Source of the DNA: Rhodospirillaceae bacterium
GTDB taxonomy: Bacteria; Pseudomonadota; Alphaproteobacteria; GCA-2731375
Direction of reading: 5' to 3'
Assembly: GCA_018701215.1 (NCBI GenBank)
Contig: JABIWH010000003.1
Span: 1-56,210, forward strand
Length of the DNA stretch: 56,210 bases
A model generated the notes under the pieces. The model was not told where the DNA came from and made no database searches. It saw nothing but the letters and a program-made list of their open reading frames with translations. Position numbers and translations under genes: made by a program. Below are positions 31,379 through 40,539 of this stretch, in pieces (position 1 is the stretch's first letter; every line of letters begins with the position of its first letter).

Positions 31379-33091
31379 TCAATACAGAAAATAGCGTTGC
31401 GCCATGGCCAGCACTTCCGCCGGCTCGCAGGTCAGTAAAACCCCGTCGGCACGGACTTCGTAGGTTTCCGGATCAACCTCGATTTTCGGCATATGGTCAT
31501 TCAGGACCATCGCGCCCTTACCGATGCCGCTTCGGGTGTTGCCCACCGCCAGCACCGGCTTGGCCAGGCCATAGCGTTCGCCCGCGCCGCCGTCGATGGC
31601 GGCCTGGCTGAGGAAGCTGACCGACGATGCCGTGCGGGCACCGCCAAAGGCCGCGAACATGGGCCGCATATACTGCGGCTGCGGCGTCGGGATCGAGGCG
31701 TTGGGATCGCCCATTTGCGCTGCGGCGATGCTGCCCATCTTGATGACCATGTCCGGCTTGACGCCAAAGAACGCCGGCGACCAGATGCATAGATCCGCCA
31801 ACTTGCCGACCTCGACCGAACCCACATGCTGCGCGATGCCTTGGGCGATTGCCGGGTTGATGGTGTATTTCGCCACATAGCGCCGGGCCCGCAGGTTGTC
31901 GTTGTTCCCTGTTTCCCCATCCAGAGGGCCGAATTGCTTTTTCATCTTGTCGGCGGTTTGCCAGGTCCGGATGATGACTTCGCCCACCCGGCCCATGGCT
32001 TGGCTGTCCGAGGCAATGACGGAAAATGCACCTAGGTCGTGCAGGATGTCTTCCGCCGCGATGGTCTCCTTGCGAATGCGGCTTTCGGCAAAGGCCACAT
32101 CCTCGGCAATATTGGGGTCCAGATGGTGGCAGACCATGAGCATATCCAGATGCTCGTCCACCGTATTGCGGGTGAAAGGCCGGGTCGGATTGGTCGACGA
32201 AGGTATAACGTTAGCTTCGCCGCAAACCTTGATGATATCCGGGGCATGGCCGCCCCCCGCGCCCTCGGTATGGAAAGCATGGATGGTACGGCCTTTGAAG
32301 ACCTTTACCGTGTCCTCGACAAATCCAGATTCGTTTAGAGTATCGCTGTGGATCATGACCTGCACGTCCATCTCGTCGGCCACGGACAGACAGCAATCGA
32401 TGGCCGCCGGGGTGGTGCCCCAGTCCTCGTGCAGTTTTAAGCCGCAGACGCCAGCCTCAACCTGTTCAACCAAGGCACCGGGCAGAGAAGCGTTTCCCTT
32501 GCCAAAAAAACCGAGGTTCATGGGAAAACCATCAGCCGCCTGCAACATGCGCTGAATATGCCATGGCCCCGGCGTACAGGTAGTCGCGTTAGTGCCCGTA
32601 GCCGGACCGGTTCCGCCACCCATCATGGTGGTAATGCCTGAATACAACGCCTCTTCGATCTGCTGTGGGCAGATAAAATGGATGTGCACATCCAGGCCGC
32701 CGGCAGTGATGATCTTGCCTTCACCCGCGATCGCCTCTGTGGAAGGTCCAATAACAATATCCACGCCAGGCTGAATATCGGGGTTGCCCGCCTTGCCGAT
32801 GGCGGCGATACGGCCATCAATGATGCCGATATCAGCCTTGACCACGCCCCAATGATCCAGGATCAAAGCATTGGTGATCACCGTGTCCACGGCACCCTGG
32901 CTCCGTTCCCGTTGCGATTGCCCCATACCGTCGCGGATCACCTTGCCGCCGCCAAATTTGACTTCCTCGCCGTAAATCGTGTGGTCCTGTTCCACCTCGA
33001 TGAAAAGCTCCGTATCAGCAAGGCGTACCTTGTCCCCCACGGTGGGGCCGTACATATGGGCATAGTCGGCCCGGTTCATTTTCGCTGCCAT
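31379..33091 (-). CDS. ureC: urease alpha subunit
   Basis: The 570-residue catalytic subunit, hydrolysing urea to ammonia and carbamate at a di-nickel centre. All active-site residues are in place relative to Klebsiella numbering plus two: His136 and His138 (DVHIHFICPQQ), carbamylated Lys219 (GLKLHEDWG), His221, His248 (MIHSDT), His274 (FHTEGAGGGHAPD), flap Cys321 and His322 (MVCHHLD), and Asp362 (SDSQAMGR). It lies 3 bp after ureB in the order ureD-A-B-C-E-F-G. Confidence 0.99.
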   Translation of the reverse strand: MAAKMNRADYAHMYGPTVGDKVRLADTELFIEVEQDHTIYGEEVKFGGGKVIRDGMGQSQRERSQGAVDTVITNALILDHWGVVKADIGIIDGRIAAIGKAGNPDIQPGVDIVIGPSTEAIAGEGKIITAGGLDVHIHFICPQQIEEALYSGITTMMGGGTGPATGTNATTCTPGPWHIQRMLQAADGFPMNLGFFGKGNASLPGALVEQVEAGVCGLKLHEDWGTTPAAIDCCLSVADEMDVQVMIHSDTLNESGFVEDTVKVFKGRTIHAFHTEGAGGGHAPDIIKVCGEANVIPSSTNPTRPFTRNTVDEHLDMLMVCHHLDPNIAEDVAFAESRIRKETIAAEDILHDLGAFSVIASDSQAMGRVGEVIIRTWQTADKMKKQFGPLDGETGNNDNLRARRYVAKYTINPAIAQGIAQHVGSVEVGKLADLCIWSPAFFGVKPDMVIKMGSIAAAQMGDPNASIPTPQPQYMRPMFAAFGGARTASSVSFLSQAAIDGGAGERYGLAKPVLAVGNTRSGIGKGAMVLNDHMPKIEVDPETYEVRADGVLLTCEPAEVLAMAQRYFLY

Positions 33092-33094
33092 GGT

Positions 33095-33424
33095 TTAGGC
33101 CCCCCCATCCGTCGAACTATCCAGCTCACCCATCACGGTGCCGTTGAAACCATAAACCGCGCGGCCGCCGCCGTAGGGTACCAACGGCACCTCGCGCCGT
33201 TGTCCCGGCTCAAAACGGATGGCGGTTCCGGCGGGGATGTCGAGACGTCGGCCACGCGCCGCCTCGCGATCGAAATCCAGGGCGCTGTTGGTTTCGTAAA
33301 AATGATAATGACTGCCCACCTGTATCGGCCTATCGCCGGTATTAGCAATGGTCAGGGTGATGGCATCCCGGCCCTGGTTCAGGGTGATTTCGCCGTCCTT
33401 CGCAATAATTTCGCCTGGGATCAT
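33095..33424 (-). CDS. ureB: urease beta subunit
   Basis: The 109-residue structural subunit of the (alpha-beta-gamma)3 urease. MIPGEIIAKDGEITLNQGRD opens the protein, followed by IQVGSHYHFYETNSALDFDR and PAGTAIRFEPGQRREVPLVP, both well known UreB segments. It supports the alpha-subunit flap. Length is normal; the subunits are separate genes here, as in most bacteria other than Helicobacter. Confidence 0.98.
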   Translation of the reverse strand: MIPGEIIAKDGEITLNQGRDAITLTIANTGDRPIQVGSHYHFYETNSALDFDREAARGRRLDIPAGTAIRFEPGQRREVPLVPYGGGRAVYGFNGTVMGELDSSTDGGA

Positions 33425-33449
33425 GATGTCAGTCCTAATAAAATGGGCC

Positions 33450-33752
33450 TCAACGAATGGGATGATGGACGGTGACCAGCTTGGTGCCGTCGGGAAATGT
33501 CGCTTCGACCTGAACGTCGGACAGCATTTCCGCGATGCCCTCCATGACCTGCGCGCGGCTAATGACTTCGGCCCCCGCCGCCATTAGATCGGCCACAGTA
33601 CGTCCGTCCCGGGCCCCTTCAACGACGAAATCCGAAATCAGGGCCACGGCTTCCGGGTAATTCAACAGAACGCCCCGTTCAAGCCGGTTACGCGCCACCA
33701 TGGCGGCGGTGGCGACCAGCAGTTTGTCTTTTTCCCGTGGGGTCAGATACAC
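33450..33752 (-). CDS. ureA: urease gamma subunit
   Basis: The 100-residue smallest urease subunit: MYLTPREKDKLLVATAAMVA, NYPEAVALISDFVVEGARDG and VQVEATFPDGTKLVTVHHPI are the family's signature parts. It lies 24 bp after ureD with GGAGGAGAA-like ribosome site (TTGGAGGAGAAAG), and 25 bp before ureB, in the same transcription unit. Confidence 0.98.
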   Translation of the reverse strand: MYLTPREKDKLLVATAAMVARNRLERGVLLNYPEAVALISDFVVEGARDGRTVADLMAAGAEVISRAQVMEGIAEMLSDVQVEATFPDGTKLVTVHHPIR

Positions 33753-33776
33753 CGGCTTTCTCCTCCAAATTTATCC

Positions 33777-34631
33777 TTAACAGGCCCAAACGCGCGGCAG
33801 GGGCATAGGTGTGGACTGGGGCTGGCCCCGAAGGACAGCGCGGAAAGGCAACAAAAACGCCTCCACATCGCGCCGCAGGGTCAGGCCGTCATCGGCCAGG
33901 AAACGGCAGATCAGCAGGCCAGGCCGCTCGCTTGCCCCGGCGCGGCCAGCAACCCGTTGCAACAGCTCCCTCGCGGGGTCCAGGTATTGTCCGGCATCCG
34001 GCGCGGCGTAAATCAAGGTTGCCAGAGCACGCGCCCCAGCCAGCAGAGACGGGCGCGCGGCCAGGCTTTCCAGATCGCCTTGCAGCCGGAAATCGTCGGC
34101 CCATATCAGTCGCCCGTCCCGGCGCAGGCGCCAGCGGTCCCGGACGCGGGCGCTATGCAACCGTTCGCCGCTGGCCAGACGCCCGAACAGCAGCCAGTCT
34201 AGGGCCAACAATCGGCTGTCGCCATCCATTTCGATGCACGTCTGCCGGCCCAGAGCACCGCCGTCGAACAGAATAGTTTCCTGGGGCAGCCATTCCAGAA
34301 AGGCACCGTCGGTTAGCATGAGATGACATTGGACTTGGCTATCGGCACCGCGCGAGCGATAGACCTTTTCCGCTGCCTGGGTCGTTGCCGTGACCTGCGC
34401 ACCCGCCGCCGCCGAAATACTGTAATTGAGGCAGTCGCCGTCGGTGATGCCCCCGGCGGTATTCAACAATACCGCCTCCACCCCGCCGCCAGGGCTGCGC
34501 GGCAGCATGACACGGCAAGGGTTAGCCTGATAAAGCTCGGTCAGCCGAGTGCCCGAAAACCCAACCCTGGCGCTGCCTTGCAGGCGTTGCAGAGTTGGTG
34601 GTGTCTCAGACTGTGAGGTAGCGCCGTACAT
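33777..34631 (-). CDS. ureD: urease accessory protein UreD (UreH)
   Basis: A 284-residue scaffold protein that binds apo-urease and UreF and conducts nickel. LNTAGGITDGDCLNYSISA and TTQAAEKVYRSRGADSQV are hallmark UreD motifs, followed by WLPQETILFDGGALGRQ. Its start at 34631 lies within the last 26 bp of urtE, preceded by GGAAGAAG, so translation is likely coupled to the transporter genes. This overlap joins the urt and ure parts into one unit. Confidence 0.95.
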   Translation of the reverse strand: MYGATSQSETPPTLQRLQGSARVGFSGTRLTELYQANPCRVMLPRSPGGGVEAVLLNTAGGITDGDCLNYSISAAAGAQVTATTQAAEKVYRSRGADSQVQCHLMLTDGAFLEWLPQETILFDGGALGRQTCIEMDGDSRLLALDWLLFGRLASGERLHSARVRDRWRLRRDGRLIWADDFRLQGDLESLAARPSLLAGARALATLIYAAPDAGQYLDPARELLQRVAGRAGASERPGLLICRFLADDGLTLRRDVEAFLLPFRAVLRGQPQSTPMPLPRVWAC

Positions 34632-35301
34632 CTTCTTCCATCATTTCCGCCCGATCGCCCGATAGGACAACCTCGCCCCGCTCCATGACGATGTAGCTGT
34701 CAGCCAGATCACGGGCGAATTCAAAATACTGCTCCACCAGTACAATGGCCATGTCGCCGCGATCCCGCAACAGGGCTATAATTCGCTGAATATCCTTGAT
34801 TATCGATGGCTGAATGCCCTCAGTCGGCTCATCAAGGATCAGCAGGCGTGGCTGCATGGCCAGCGCGCGGGCAATGGCCAGCTGTTGTTGCTGTCCTCCC
34901 GAAAGATCGCCGCCCCGCCGGCCCAGCATTTCCTTCAGGACTGGGAACAGCTTGAATGTTTCACTGGGCAGGCGCCGTTCGCTGCGCGGAAGTGCAGCAA
35001 AGCCCGAGCGCAAATTCTCGTCCACGGTCAAAAATGGAAAGATCTCCCGCCCCTGGGGGACATAGGCAATGCCGGCGCGGGCTCTGGCATGGCTGGCCAT
35101 TTTGCTAATATCGCGGTCTTCCCAATGAATGCTGCCGCCTTGAATGGTTTGCTGGCCAACAATGGCGCGTAAAAGAGAGGTCTTGCCGACGCCGTTGCGG
35201 CCCAGCACACAAGTTACTTCACCCGGCCGGGCCGTCAGATTGACGCCGCGCAAGGCTTGGCTAGCGCCATAAAAAAGGTCGATACTATTTATCTGCAACA
35301 T
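34606..35301 (-). CDS. urtE: urea ABC transporter ATPase UrtE
   Basis: A 231-residue LivF-like ATPase powering urea import. Walker A GRNGVGKTSLL, the signature LSGGQQQQLAIARAL, Walker B LLILDEPTEGIQPSI, and the IVLVEQYFEFARDLADSYIV H-loop region, a combination found in UrtE. It is inner-face associated and pairs with UrtD. urtD ends 3 bp upstream; the end overlaps ureD. Confidence 0.95.
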   Translation of the reverse strand: MLQINSIDLFYGASQALRGVNLTARPGEVTCVLGRNGVGKTSLLRAIVGQQTIQGGSIHWEDRDISKMASHARARAGIAYVPQGREIFPFLTVDENLRSGFAALPRSERRLPSETFKLFPVLKEMLGRRGGDLSGGQQQQLAIARALAMQPRLLILDEPTEGIQPSIIKDIQRIIALLRDRGDMAIVLVEQYFEFARDLADSYIVMERGEVVLSGDRAEMMEEDVRRYLTV

Positions 35302-35304
35302 GTT

Positions 35305-36042
35305 CTAGCGGCCCAAATAAACTTCGATCACCCGGGAGTCGTTCTGCACTGATTCCAAGGAACCTTCGGATAACACGGAACCTTCGTGCAGCACCGTAAC
35401 CTTGGTGCCCAAGGCTCGGACGAATTCCATGTCATGCTCCACGACGACGACAGAGCGGGTTTTCGAGATTTCCCGCAGCAACACGGCGGTTTGCTCCGTT
35501 TCGGCATCGGTCATGCCCGCCACCGGCTCATCGACCAGCAGCAATTCAGGCTCTTGCATCAACAACATGCCGATCTCCAACCATTGCTTTTGCCCATGCG
35601 AAAGTTCGCCGGCCAGACGTTGGCGGGAGTCCGATAAGGCAATCGTATCAAGAGTTCCGTCAATGACGTCCTGCTGCGCGGCGGATAGCTTGGCGAACAG
35701 TGTCGCCCAGGGCCCTCGGGGTGCCTTTTGCGCCAGTAGCAGATTATCTTCGACGCTATGGCTTTCAAACACCGTTGGCTTTTGAAATTTACGGCCAATC
35801 CCCAGATTAGCGATTTCCGCCTCGTCCATACCGGTCAGGTCCCGATCACCCTGAAAAAGCGCGATGCCCTTGTCGGGGCGGGTGCGCCCGGTGATGATAT
35901 CCATCATGGTGGTCTTACCAGCGCCGTTGGGTCCGATAATCGCTCTCATTTCCCCCTTTTCGACCACCAGGCTCAAATCGTTCAGGGCCTTGAAGCCGCC
36001 AAAGCTGACTGATATTCCGTCCAGATAGAGTACGTCGCTCAT
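35305..36042 (-). CDS. urtD: urea ABC transporter ATPase UrtD
   Basis: A 245-residue LivG-like ATPase. Walker A GPNGAGKTTMMDIITG, the GRKFQKPTVFESHSVEDNLLL segment, the unusual signature LSHGQKQWLEIGMLL (LSHGQ in place of LSGGQ, normal for UrtD), and Walker B LLLVDEPVAGMTDAE. Works as heterodimer with UrtE. Its ATG overlaps the stop of urtC by four bases (ATGA). Confidence 0.95.
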   Translation of the reverse strand: MSDVLYLDGISVSFGGFKALNDLSLVVEKGEMRAIIGPNGAGKTTMMDIITGRTRPDKGIALFQGDRDLTGMDEAEIANLGIGRKFQKPTVFESHSVEDNLLLAQKAPRGPWATLFAKLSAAQQDVIDGTLDTIALSDSRQRLAGELSHGQKQWLEIGMLLMQEPELLLVDEPVAGMTDAETEQTAVLLREISKTRSVVVVEHDMEFVRALGTKVTVLHEGSVLSEGSLESVQNDSRVIEVYLGR

Positions 36043-37118
36043 GACCGGTCACCCACACGCAATAGCCGGGCACTGCCGGCGATCCCTCGGGGCAGGAACA
36101 AGGTGACGGCGACAAATAGGCCACCCAAAGCGAACAGCCAGATTTCGGGAAAGGCCGCAGTTAAATAGCTTTTGGCCAAATTCACCAGAACCGCGCCCAT
36201 TATGGCACCGATAAGGGTACCACGCCCGCCCAGGGCTACCCAAACCACGATTTCGATGGAATTGGCCGGCGCGAATTCACCGGGATTTATGATGCCCACC
36301 TGGGGAACGTACAAGGCGCCCGCCACACCGGCCATCATTGCCGAGACCATGAATACGAACAGTTTGTAGTGCTCGACCCGATAGCCAAGGAAGCGGGTGC
36401 GGCTTTCCGCGTCGCGGATACCGACCAGGATCTTGCCCAATTTCGAGGTCACAATCGCCCGGCACAGCAATAATCCGACCAGAAGAGCGGTGCCCGAGGC
36501 AATGAATAATCCGGCGCGGGTGCCCTGGCCGCGCAGATCGAAGCCGAGAATTTCTTTGAAATCGGTCAGGCCATTATTGCCGCCGAAGCCCATGTCATTG
36601 CGGAAAAAGGCCAGCATCAAGGCAAAGGTCATGGCCTGGGTGATGATGGAAAGATAGACGCCACTGACCCGGCTGCGAAAGGCGAACCAGCCAAAGATAA
36701 AGGCCAGGGCACCGGGCACCAGCAGCACCATGACCATAGCGACGGCAAAATTGTCGAAGCCGTACCAGTACCAGGGCAATTCCTGCCAATTGAGAGCGAC
36801 CATGAAATCCGGCAATTCGGCATTGCCGTAAACGCCCCGGTCGCCAATCTGGCGCATCAGATGCATGCCCATGGCATAGCCACCCAAGGCAAAGAAAGCA
36901 CCGTGTCCCAGGCTAAGGATGCCGCAATAGCCCCAGATCAGATCCACCGACAGGGCCAGCAGAGCAAAAGCCAGATATTTGCCGAACAAGCTGACTGCGT
37001 AGGTGGGTATGTGCAGGGCCGAGGTTTCCGGTACGGCAAGGTTCAGGATGGGCACGATGATGGTGACCGCCGCCAAGAGAACGGCAAACATCCCGGTGCT
37101 TGAATAAAGCTTTGTCAT
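36039..37118 (-). CDS. urtC: urea ABC transporter permease UrtC
   Basis: A 359-residue inner-membrane permease of the LivM type with about ten hydrophobic segments, including FAVLLAAVTIIVPILNLAV, the YCGILSLGHGAFFALGGYAMG segment typical of the family, MVMVLLVPGALAFIFGWFAF, and VWVALGGRGTLIGAIMGAVL. It forms the membrane channel with UrtB. The gene lies one base downstream of urtB. Confidence 0.94.
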   Translation of the reverse strand: MTKLYSSTGMFAVLLAAVTIIVPILNLAVPETSALHIPTYAVSLFGKYLAFALLALSVDLIWGYCGILSLGHGAFFALGGYAMGMHLMRQIGDRGVYGNAELPDFMVALNWQELPWYWYGFDNFAVAMVMVLLVPGALAFIFGWFAFRSRVSGVYLSIITQAMTFALMLAFFRNDMGFGGNNGLTDFKEILGFDLRGQGTRAGLFIASGTALLVGLLLCRAIVTSKLGKILVGIRDAESRTRFLGYRVEHYKLFVFMVSAMMAGVAGALYVPQVGIINPGEFAPANSIEIVVWVALGGRGTLIGAIMGAVLVNLAKSYLTAAFPEIWLFALGGLFVAVTLFLPRGIAGSARLLRVGDRS

Positions 37119-37119
37119 G

Positions 37120-38730
37120 CTAGGCCTCCACCGCCCGGCCCTTTAGGGCGAACAGGCCCCGGGGGCGTTTCTGGATGAACAGGATGACCAGGAACAGGAT
37201 TATAATCTTAGCCAATACGGCACCTGCGTATGGTTCCAGAAACTTGTTCGCCATGCCCAGGGACAGGGCACCGACCAGGGTGCCCCACAGATTGCCCACG
37301 CCACCAAATACCACTACGAGGAAACTATCGATGATGTAGCCCTGGCCCAGGTTCGGGCTGACATTGTCGATCTGACTTAATGCAACACCAGCCAACCCGG
37401 CGACGCCGGAGCCCAGGCCAAACGTCATGGCGTCAACCCAACTGGAGCGGATGCCGACCGCATTCGCCATGGGGCGGTTCTGGGTCACCGCGCGCATACG
37501 CAGGCCAAAATCTGTGTAGCGGATTAACAAGGTCAAAAGAATAAAAACCAAGGCGGCGAAAACAATGATCCAGATGCGATTATGGGTCAGAACCAAACCG
37601 CCGGTGATCTCGATGGAGCCGCTCATCCAGGACGGCGCGATCACTTCTCTGTTGGTGGGGCCAAAGATGGAACGCACGAACTGCTGCAATATCAGGCTCA
37701 ACCCCCACGTCGCCAGCAAAGTCTCCAGGGGTCGGCCATAGAGAAACCGGATTACGCTCCGTTCCAGAAATATGCCGAACAGGCCGGTGACGAGGAAAGC
37801 CGTGGGAATGGCCAGCAACAGGGAATGCGCAAAGGCACCAGGGAAATATGTCTGCATCATCACCTGCACCACATGCGTGGTGTAGGCACCCAGCATAACC
37901 ATTTCGCCGTGGGCCATGTTGATCACCCCCATAACGCCAAAGGTGATGGCGAGGCCAATGGCCGCGAGCAGCAGCACCGAACCGAGGCTGATGCCTTGAA
38001 AAATATTCTGCAGGATATCGAAAAAGGCCAGACGCTGTTCGATACCGGCATGGGCCCTGTTCACGGCCTGGAGAAGATCGCCTTGTGCTGTTTGGGCCGT
38101 ATTGGCCAATAGGTCGCGGACCTCCTGATCGGGGAAGCCCGAGAGGATTTCGGCGGCGGCCAGCTTCTCCTCGCTGCTGCCGTGGCGCAGGCGGGCCGCG
38201 GCCAGGGTGCGGGCGAGGGCCTCCCGCACATCCGCCTCCGTCTCCTGCAGATAGGCTTTGGCCAGCGGCGGCAGGCTATCGGCGGCGGCCGACTTAAACA
38301 TGGATCGGGCCGCGCTCAGGCGTTTTGCGGGCTCGGGAGCAAAAAGCGTCAGGGCACCCAGGGCACCGCGGAGCACGCCGCGCAGGCGGTTATTGACTCG
38401 GATCTTCTTGAATGAACGGGGCTTGGCCTCACCTAGGGGCGCGCCGCTAAGGGCGTCGACGATATGTCTCTTGCCGCCCAGCTTTGTCATGATGACCAGG
38501 ATGCCATCGGATTTTCTCTTGTGCAGGCGGCCCTCCAGTAGGGCCGTCAGAGGCGCCACAACGCGGGCATCGCCGCTAGCCGCCAATTTTTCCACCACCG
38601 CAATCTTGGCCTTGAAACTCTTGCCGCTTAAACCGCTCAGCAGCGCGGCCGTATCGTCGGCCTGCGCCGGCAGACAGAAGCCTGCGGTCGCCAAGAGCAG
38701 CAGCAGAGGTATGAAAAAATATCGAGACAT
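37120..38730 (-). CDS. urtB: urea ABC transporter permease UrtB with N-terminal periplasmic domain
   Basis: A 536-residue LivH-type permease. It starts with a signal sequence (FFIPLLLLLATAGFCLPAQA), followed by about 220 periplasmic helical residues (GKSFKAKIAVVEKLAASGDA, RVVAPLTALLEGRLHKR), the extension that is typical of UrtB. From residue 245 on come the membrane segments, including GISLGSVLLLAAIGLAITFG, GVINMAHGEMVMLGAYTTHV, and the ALSQIDNVSPNLGQGYIIDS segment. The ATG at 38730 puts the signal sequence at the terminus; an earlier in-frame start (38781) is less likely. Confidence 0.94.
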   Translation of the reverse strand: MSRYFFIPLLLLLATAGFCLPAQADDTAALLSGLSGKSFKAKIAVVEKLAASGDARVVAPLTALLEGRLHKRKSDGILVIMTKLGGKRHIVDALSGAPLGEAKPRSFKKIRVNNRLRGVLRGALGALTLFAPEPAKRLSAARSMFKSAAADSLPPLAKAYLQETEADVREALARTLAAARLRHGSSEEKLAAAEILSGFPDQEVRDLLANTAQTAQGDLLQAVNRAHAGIEQRLAFFDILQNIFQGISLGSVLLLAAIGLAITFGVMGVINMAHGEMVMLGAYTTHVVQVMMQTYFPGAFAHSLLLAIPTAFLVTGLFGIFLERSVIRFLYGRPLETLLATWGLSLILQQFVRSIFGPTNREVIAPSWMSGSIEITGGLVLTHNRIWIIVFAALVFILLTLLIRYTDFGLRMRAVTQNRPMANAVGIRSSWVDAMTFGLGSGVAGLAGVALSQIDNVSPNLGQGYIIDSFLVVVFGGVGNLWGTLVGALSLGMANKFLEPYAGAVLAKIIILFLVILFIQKRPRGLFALKGRAVEA

Positions 38731-38817
38731 ATGTTCTTGGTCCAGGGAGGTATGACAACAATATTGGGGAGGCGGCGCCAAAATGATGTCGGGCCGCCTC
38801 CTTGAGAGCAGGAAAGG

Positions 38818-40110
38818 TTAGTTGGTGAAGGAAGGTTTCTTGCAGTTGCCGCAGATCCAGGGATAGGTCCAATCGGCTGTCAGAGCAGCGCTTTCGGGGA
38901 TGAAATCGCTCCAGGCGTCGCCCACGACTTCACCGTCCGTCTGCCAGACCACGTCGAACTGGCCGTCGCCTTGGATTTCACCGATCAGTACGGGCTTGGA
39001 CAAGTGATGGTTGGTATTCATCATCGCAATGCCGCCGGTCAGGTTTTTGACCTTTTGGCCGTACATGGCCTGGCGTACCGCATCCACATCCGTCGTGCCG
39101 GCCTGCTTTACAGCTTGGGTCCACATCTTGAAACCGATATAGGTGGCTTCCATGGGATCGTTGGTGACCCGCTTCTTATCACCGATAAAGGCGTGCCAGC
39201 TTTTGATGAAAGTGTCGTTTTCAGTTGCATCAACGGACATGAAATAGTTCCACGCTGCCAGATGCCCAACCAGGGGGGCCGTATCCAGCCCGGCCAGTTC
39301 TTCCTCACCGACCGAAAAGGCAACCACGGGGATGTCTTCCGCCTTGATGCCTTGGTTGGCCAGTTCCTTATAGAACGGCACGTTGGCATCACCGTTGATG
39401 GTGGAGACGACGGCGGTCTTGGTTCCGGCCGAGGCGAATTTCTTCACACTGGCTACGATAGTCTGCCAGTCGGAATGTCCAAAGGGAGTATATTCCTCCA
39501 TGATATCTGCATCCGAGATACCTTTGCTGTGCAGGAAGGCGCGCAGGATCTTGTTGGTCGTGCGCGGATAAACATAGTCCGTGCCCAACAGGATAAAGCG
39601 CTTGGCCCCACCGCCGTCCTCGCTCATCAGGTATTCCACCGCCGGAATCGCCTGCTGGTTTGGCGCGGCACCGGTGTAGAACACGTTGCGGGAAGATTCC
39701 TCGCCTTCGTATTGCACAGGATAGAACAGCATGCCGTTGAGTTCTTCGAACACCGGCAGCACCGATTTCCGAGAAACGGAGGTCCAGCAACCGAACACCA
39801 CGTCAACCTTGTTGACCTGGATTAGTTCGCGGGCCTTTTCCGCAAACAGGGGCCAGTTCGAGGCCGGGTCGACAACCACCGCCTCGACTTTCTTGCCCAA
39901 AAGGCCGCCTTCCTTATTCAACTTGTCGATCATCATCAGCACCGAGTCCTTCAATGTGGTCTCGGAAATCGCCATGGTTCCCGACAGGGAATGAAGCACG
40001 CCGACCTTGATCGTATCTTCTGCTGCCTTGGCCGGTATGGCTGTGGCCGCAACGCCGGCCGCCAGCGCGGCAGCGGCTATGGTGTTAAGGGCATTACGTC
40101 TGGTTATCAT
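38818..40110 (-). CDS. urtA: urea ABC transporter substrate-binding protein UrtA
   Basis: A 430-residue periplasmic protein that binds urea. The signal has a twin Arg (TRRNALNTIAAAALAAGV) before AIPAKA, which may indicate Tat export, though RR-N-A-L is an imperfect match. The mature part has IKVGVLHSLSGTMAISETTL, VFGCWTSVSRKSVLPVFEE, LFYPVQYEGEESSRNVFYTG and TNHHLSKPVLIGEIQ, diagnostic UrtA segments. The ATG at 40110 has GGAG upstream and lies about 30 bases after the predicted sigma-54 start site; an in-frame codon at 40164 is upstream of that start site and is excluded. Confidence 0.96.
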   Translation of the reverse strand: MITRRNALNTIAAAALAAGVAATAIPAKAAEDTIKVGVLHSLSGTMAISETTLKDSVLMMIDKLNKEGGLLGKKVEAVVVDPASNWPLFAEKARELIQVNKVDVVFGCWTSVSRKSVLPVFEELNGMLFYPVQYEGEESSRNVFYTGAAPNQQAIPAVEYLMSEDGGGAKRFILLGTDYVYPRTTNKILRAFLHSKGISDADIMEEYTPFGHSDWQTIVASVKKFASAGTKTAVVSTINGDANVPFYKELANQGIKAEDIPVVAFSVGEEELAGLDTAPLVGHLAAWNYFMSVDATENDTFIKSWHAFIGDKKRVTNDPMEATYIGFKMWTQAVKQAGTTDVDAVRQAMYGQKVKNLTGGIAMMNTNHHLSKPVLIGEIQGDGQFDVVWQTDGEVVGDAWSDFIPESAALTADWTYPWICGNCKKPSFTN

Positions 40111-40152
40111 CAGTTTGTCTCCATAGGGGTTGTCTTGCACCACCCCTCTCAC

Positions 40153-40168
40153 TGCAAGGACCATGCCA
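40153..40168 (-). promoter_or_regulatory. sigma-54 (RpoN) promoter of the urt-ure operon
   Basis: On the minus strand TGGCATG-GTCC-TTGCA matches the -24/-12 consensus (TGGCACG-N4-TTGCA) at all but one base, with correct 4-base spacing. Transcription should start near 40142, leaving an about 30-base leader before urtA. This ties urea uptake and urease to nitrogen limitation through an NtrC-type activator. Confidence 0.88.
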
Positions 40169-40224
40169 ATTCCGAACCCGTCTGATGATTTTTCGTAAGC
40201 AACTGATCAATATAGGAAAATTCG

Positions 40225-40274
40225 GCACAAAAGTGCAGGAGTCGGAACCAACCCAAATCGCACATTTTTTGAGC
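40225..40274 (-). promoter_or_regulatory. candidate NtrC enhancer sites upstream of the sigma-54 promoter
   Basis: GCAC-AAAA-GTGC (40225-40236) is symmetric but with a shorter spacer than the standard NtrC site; GCAC-ATTTTTT-GAGC (40260-40274) has the normal 7-base spacer with one mismatch from GTGC. They lie about 57 and 92 bp upstream of the -24 element, a suitable distance for an enhancer-binding protein. Confidence 0.5.
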
Positions 40275-40289
40275 ATTAAATTTTAATGC
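40273..40289. repeat. 17-bp palindrome
   Basis: GCATTAAA-T-TTTAATGC, perfect 8-bp arms with a one-base centre, overlapping the distal NtrC-like dyad by two bases. It may be a separate operator. Confidence 0.5.
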
Positions 40290-40518
40290 CCAATTATCAG
40301 GCGTTATGCCGGACTTTGAAGCGCTTGTCTTAGCGCCGCGTTGGGGCAGAATAGGCTAGCTCAAGCCAGTCTCGCGATGGTCGAAGTCATCGACGCGATG
40401 CGCCTATGCCACGGTGCTTCGGTAAAAGTGATGACTAAAAGTAAGATCGGCGGACCTGCCGACAAGAAGGCTCGGATGGGCGCACCATTATTTTGAACAA
40501 TTTCAAAGGACTGAAAAG

Positions 40519-40539
40519 CGGATTCAAAAAATGAATCCG
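40519..40539. repeat. perfect hairpin upstream of the patB-like gene
   Basis: CGGATTCA and TGAATCCG (8-bp arms) enclose AAAAA. On the minus strand it would be followed by no T-run, so a terminator is unlikely; an operator for the PLP enzyme gene starting at 40602 is possible. Confidence 0.5.
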
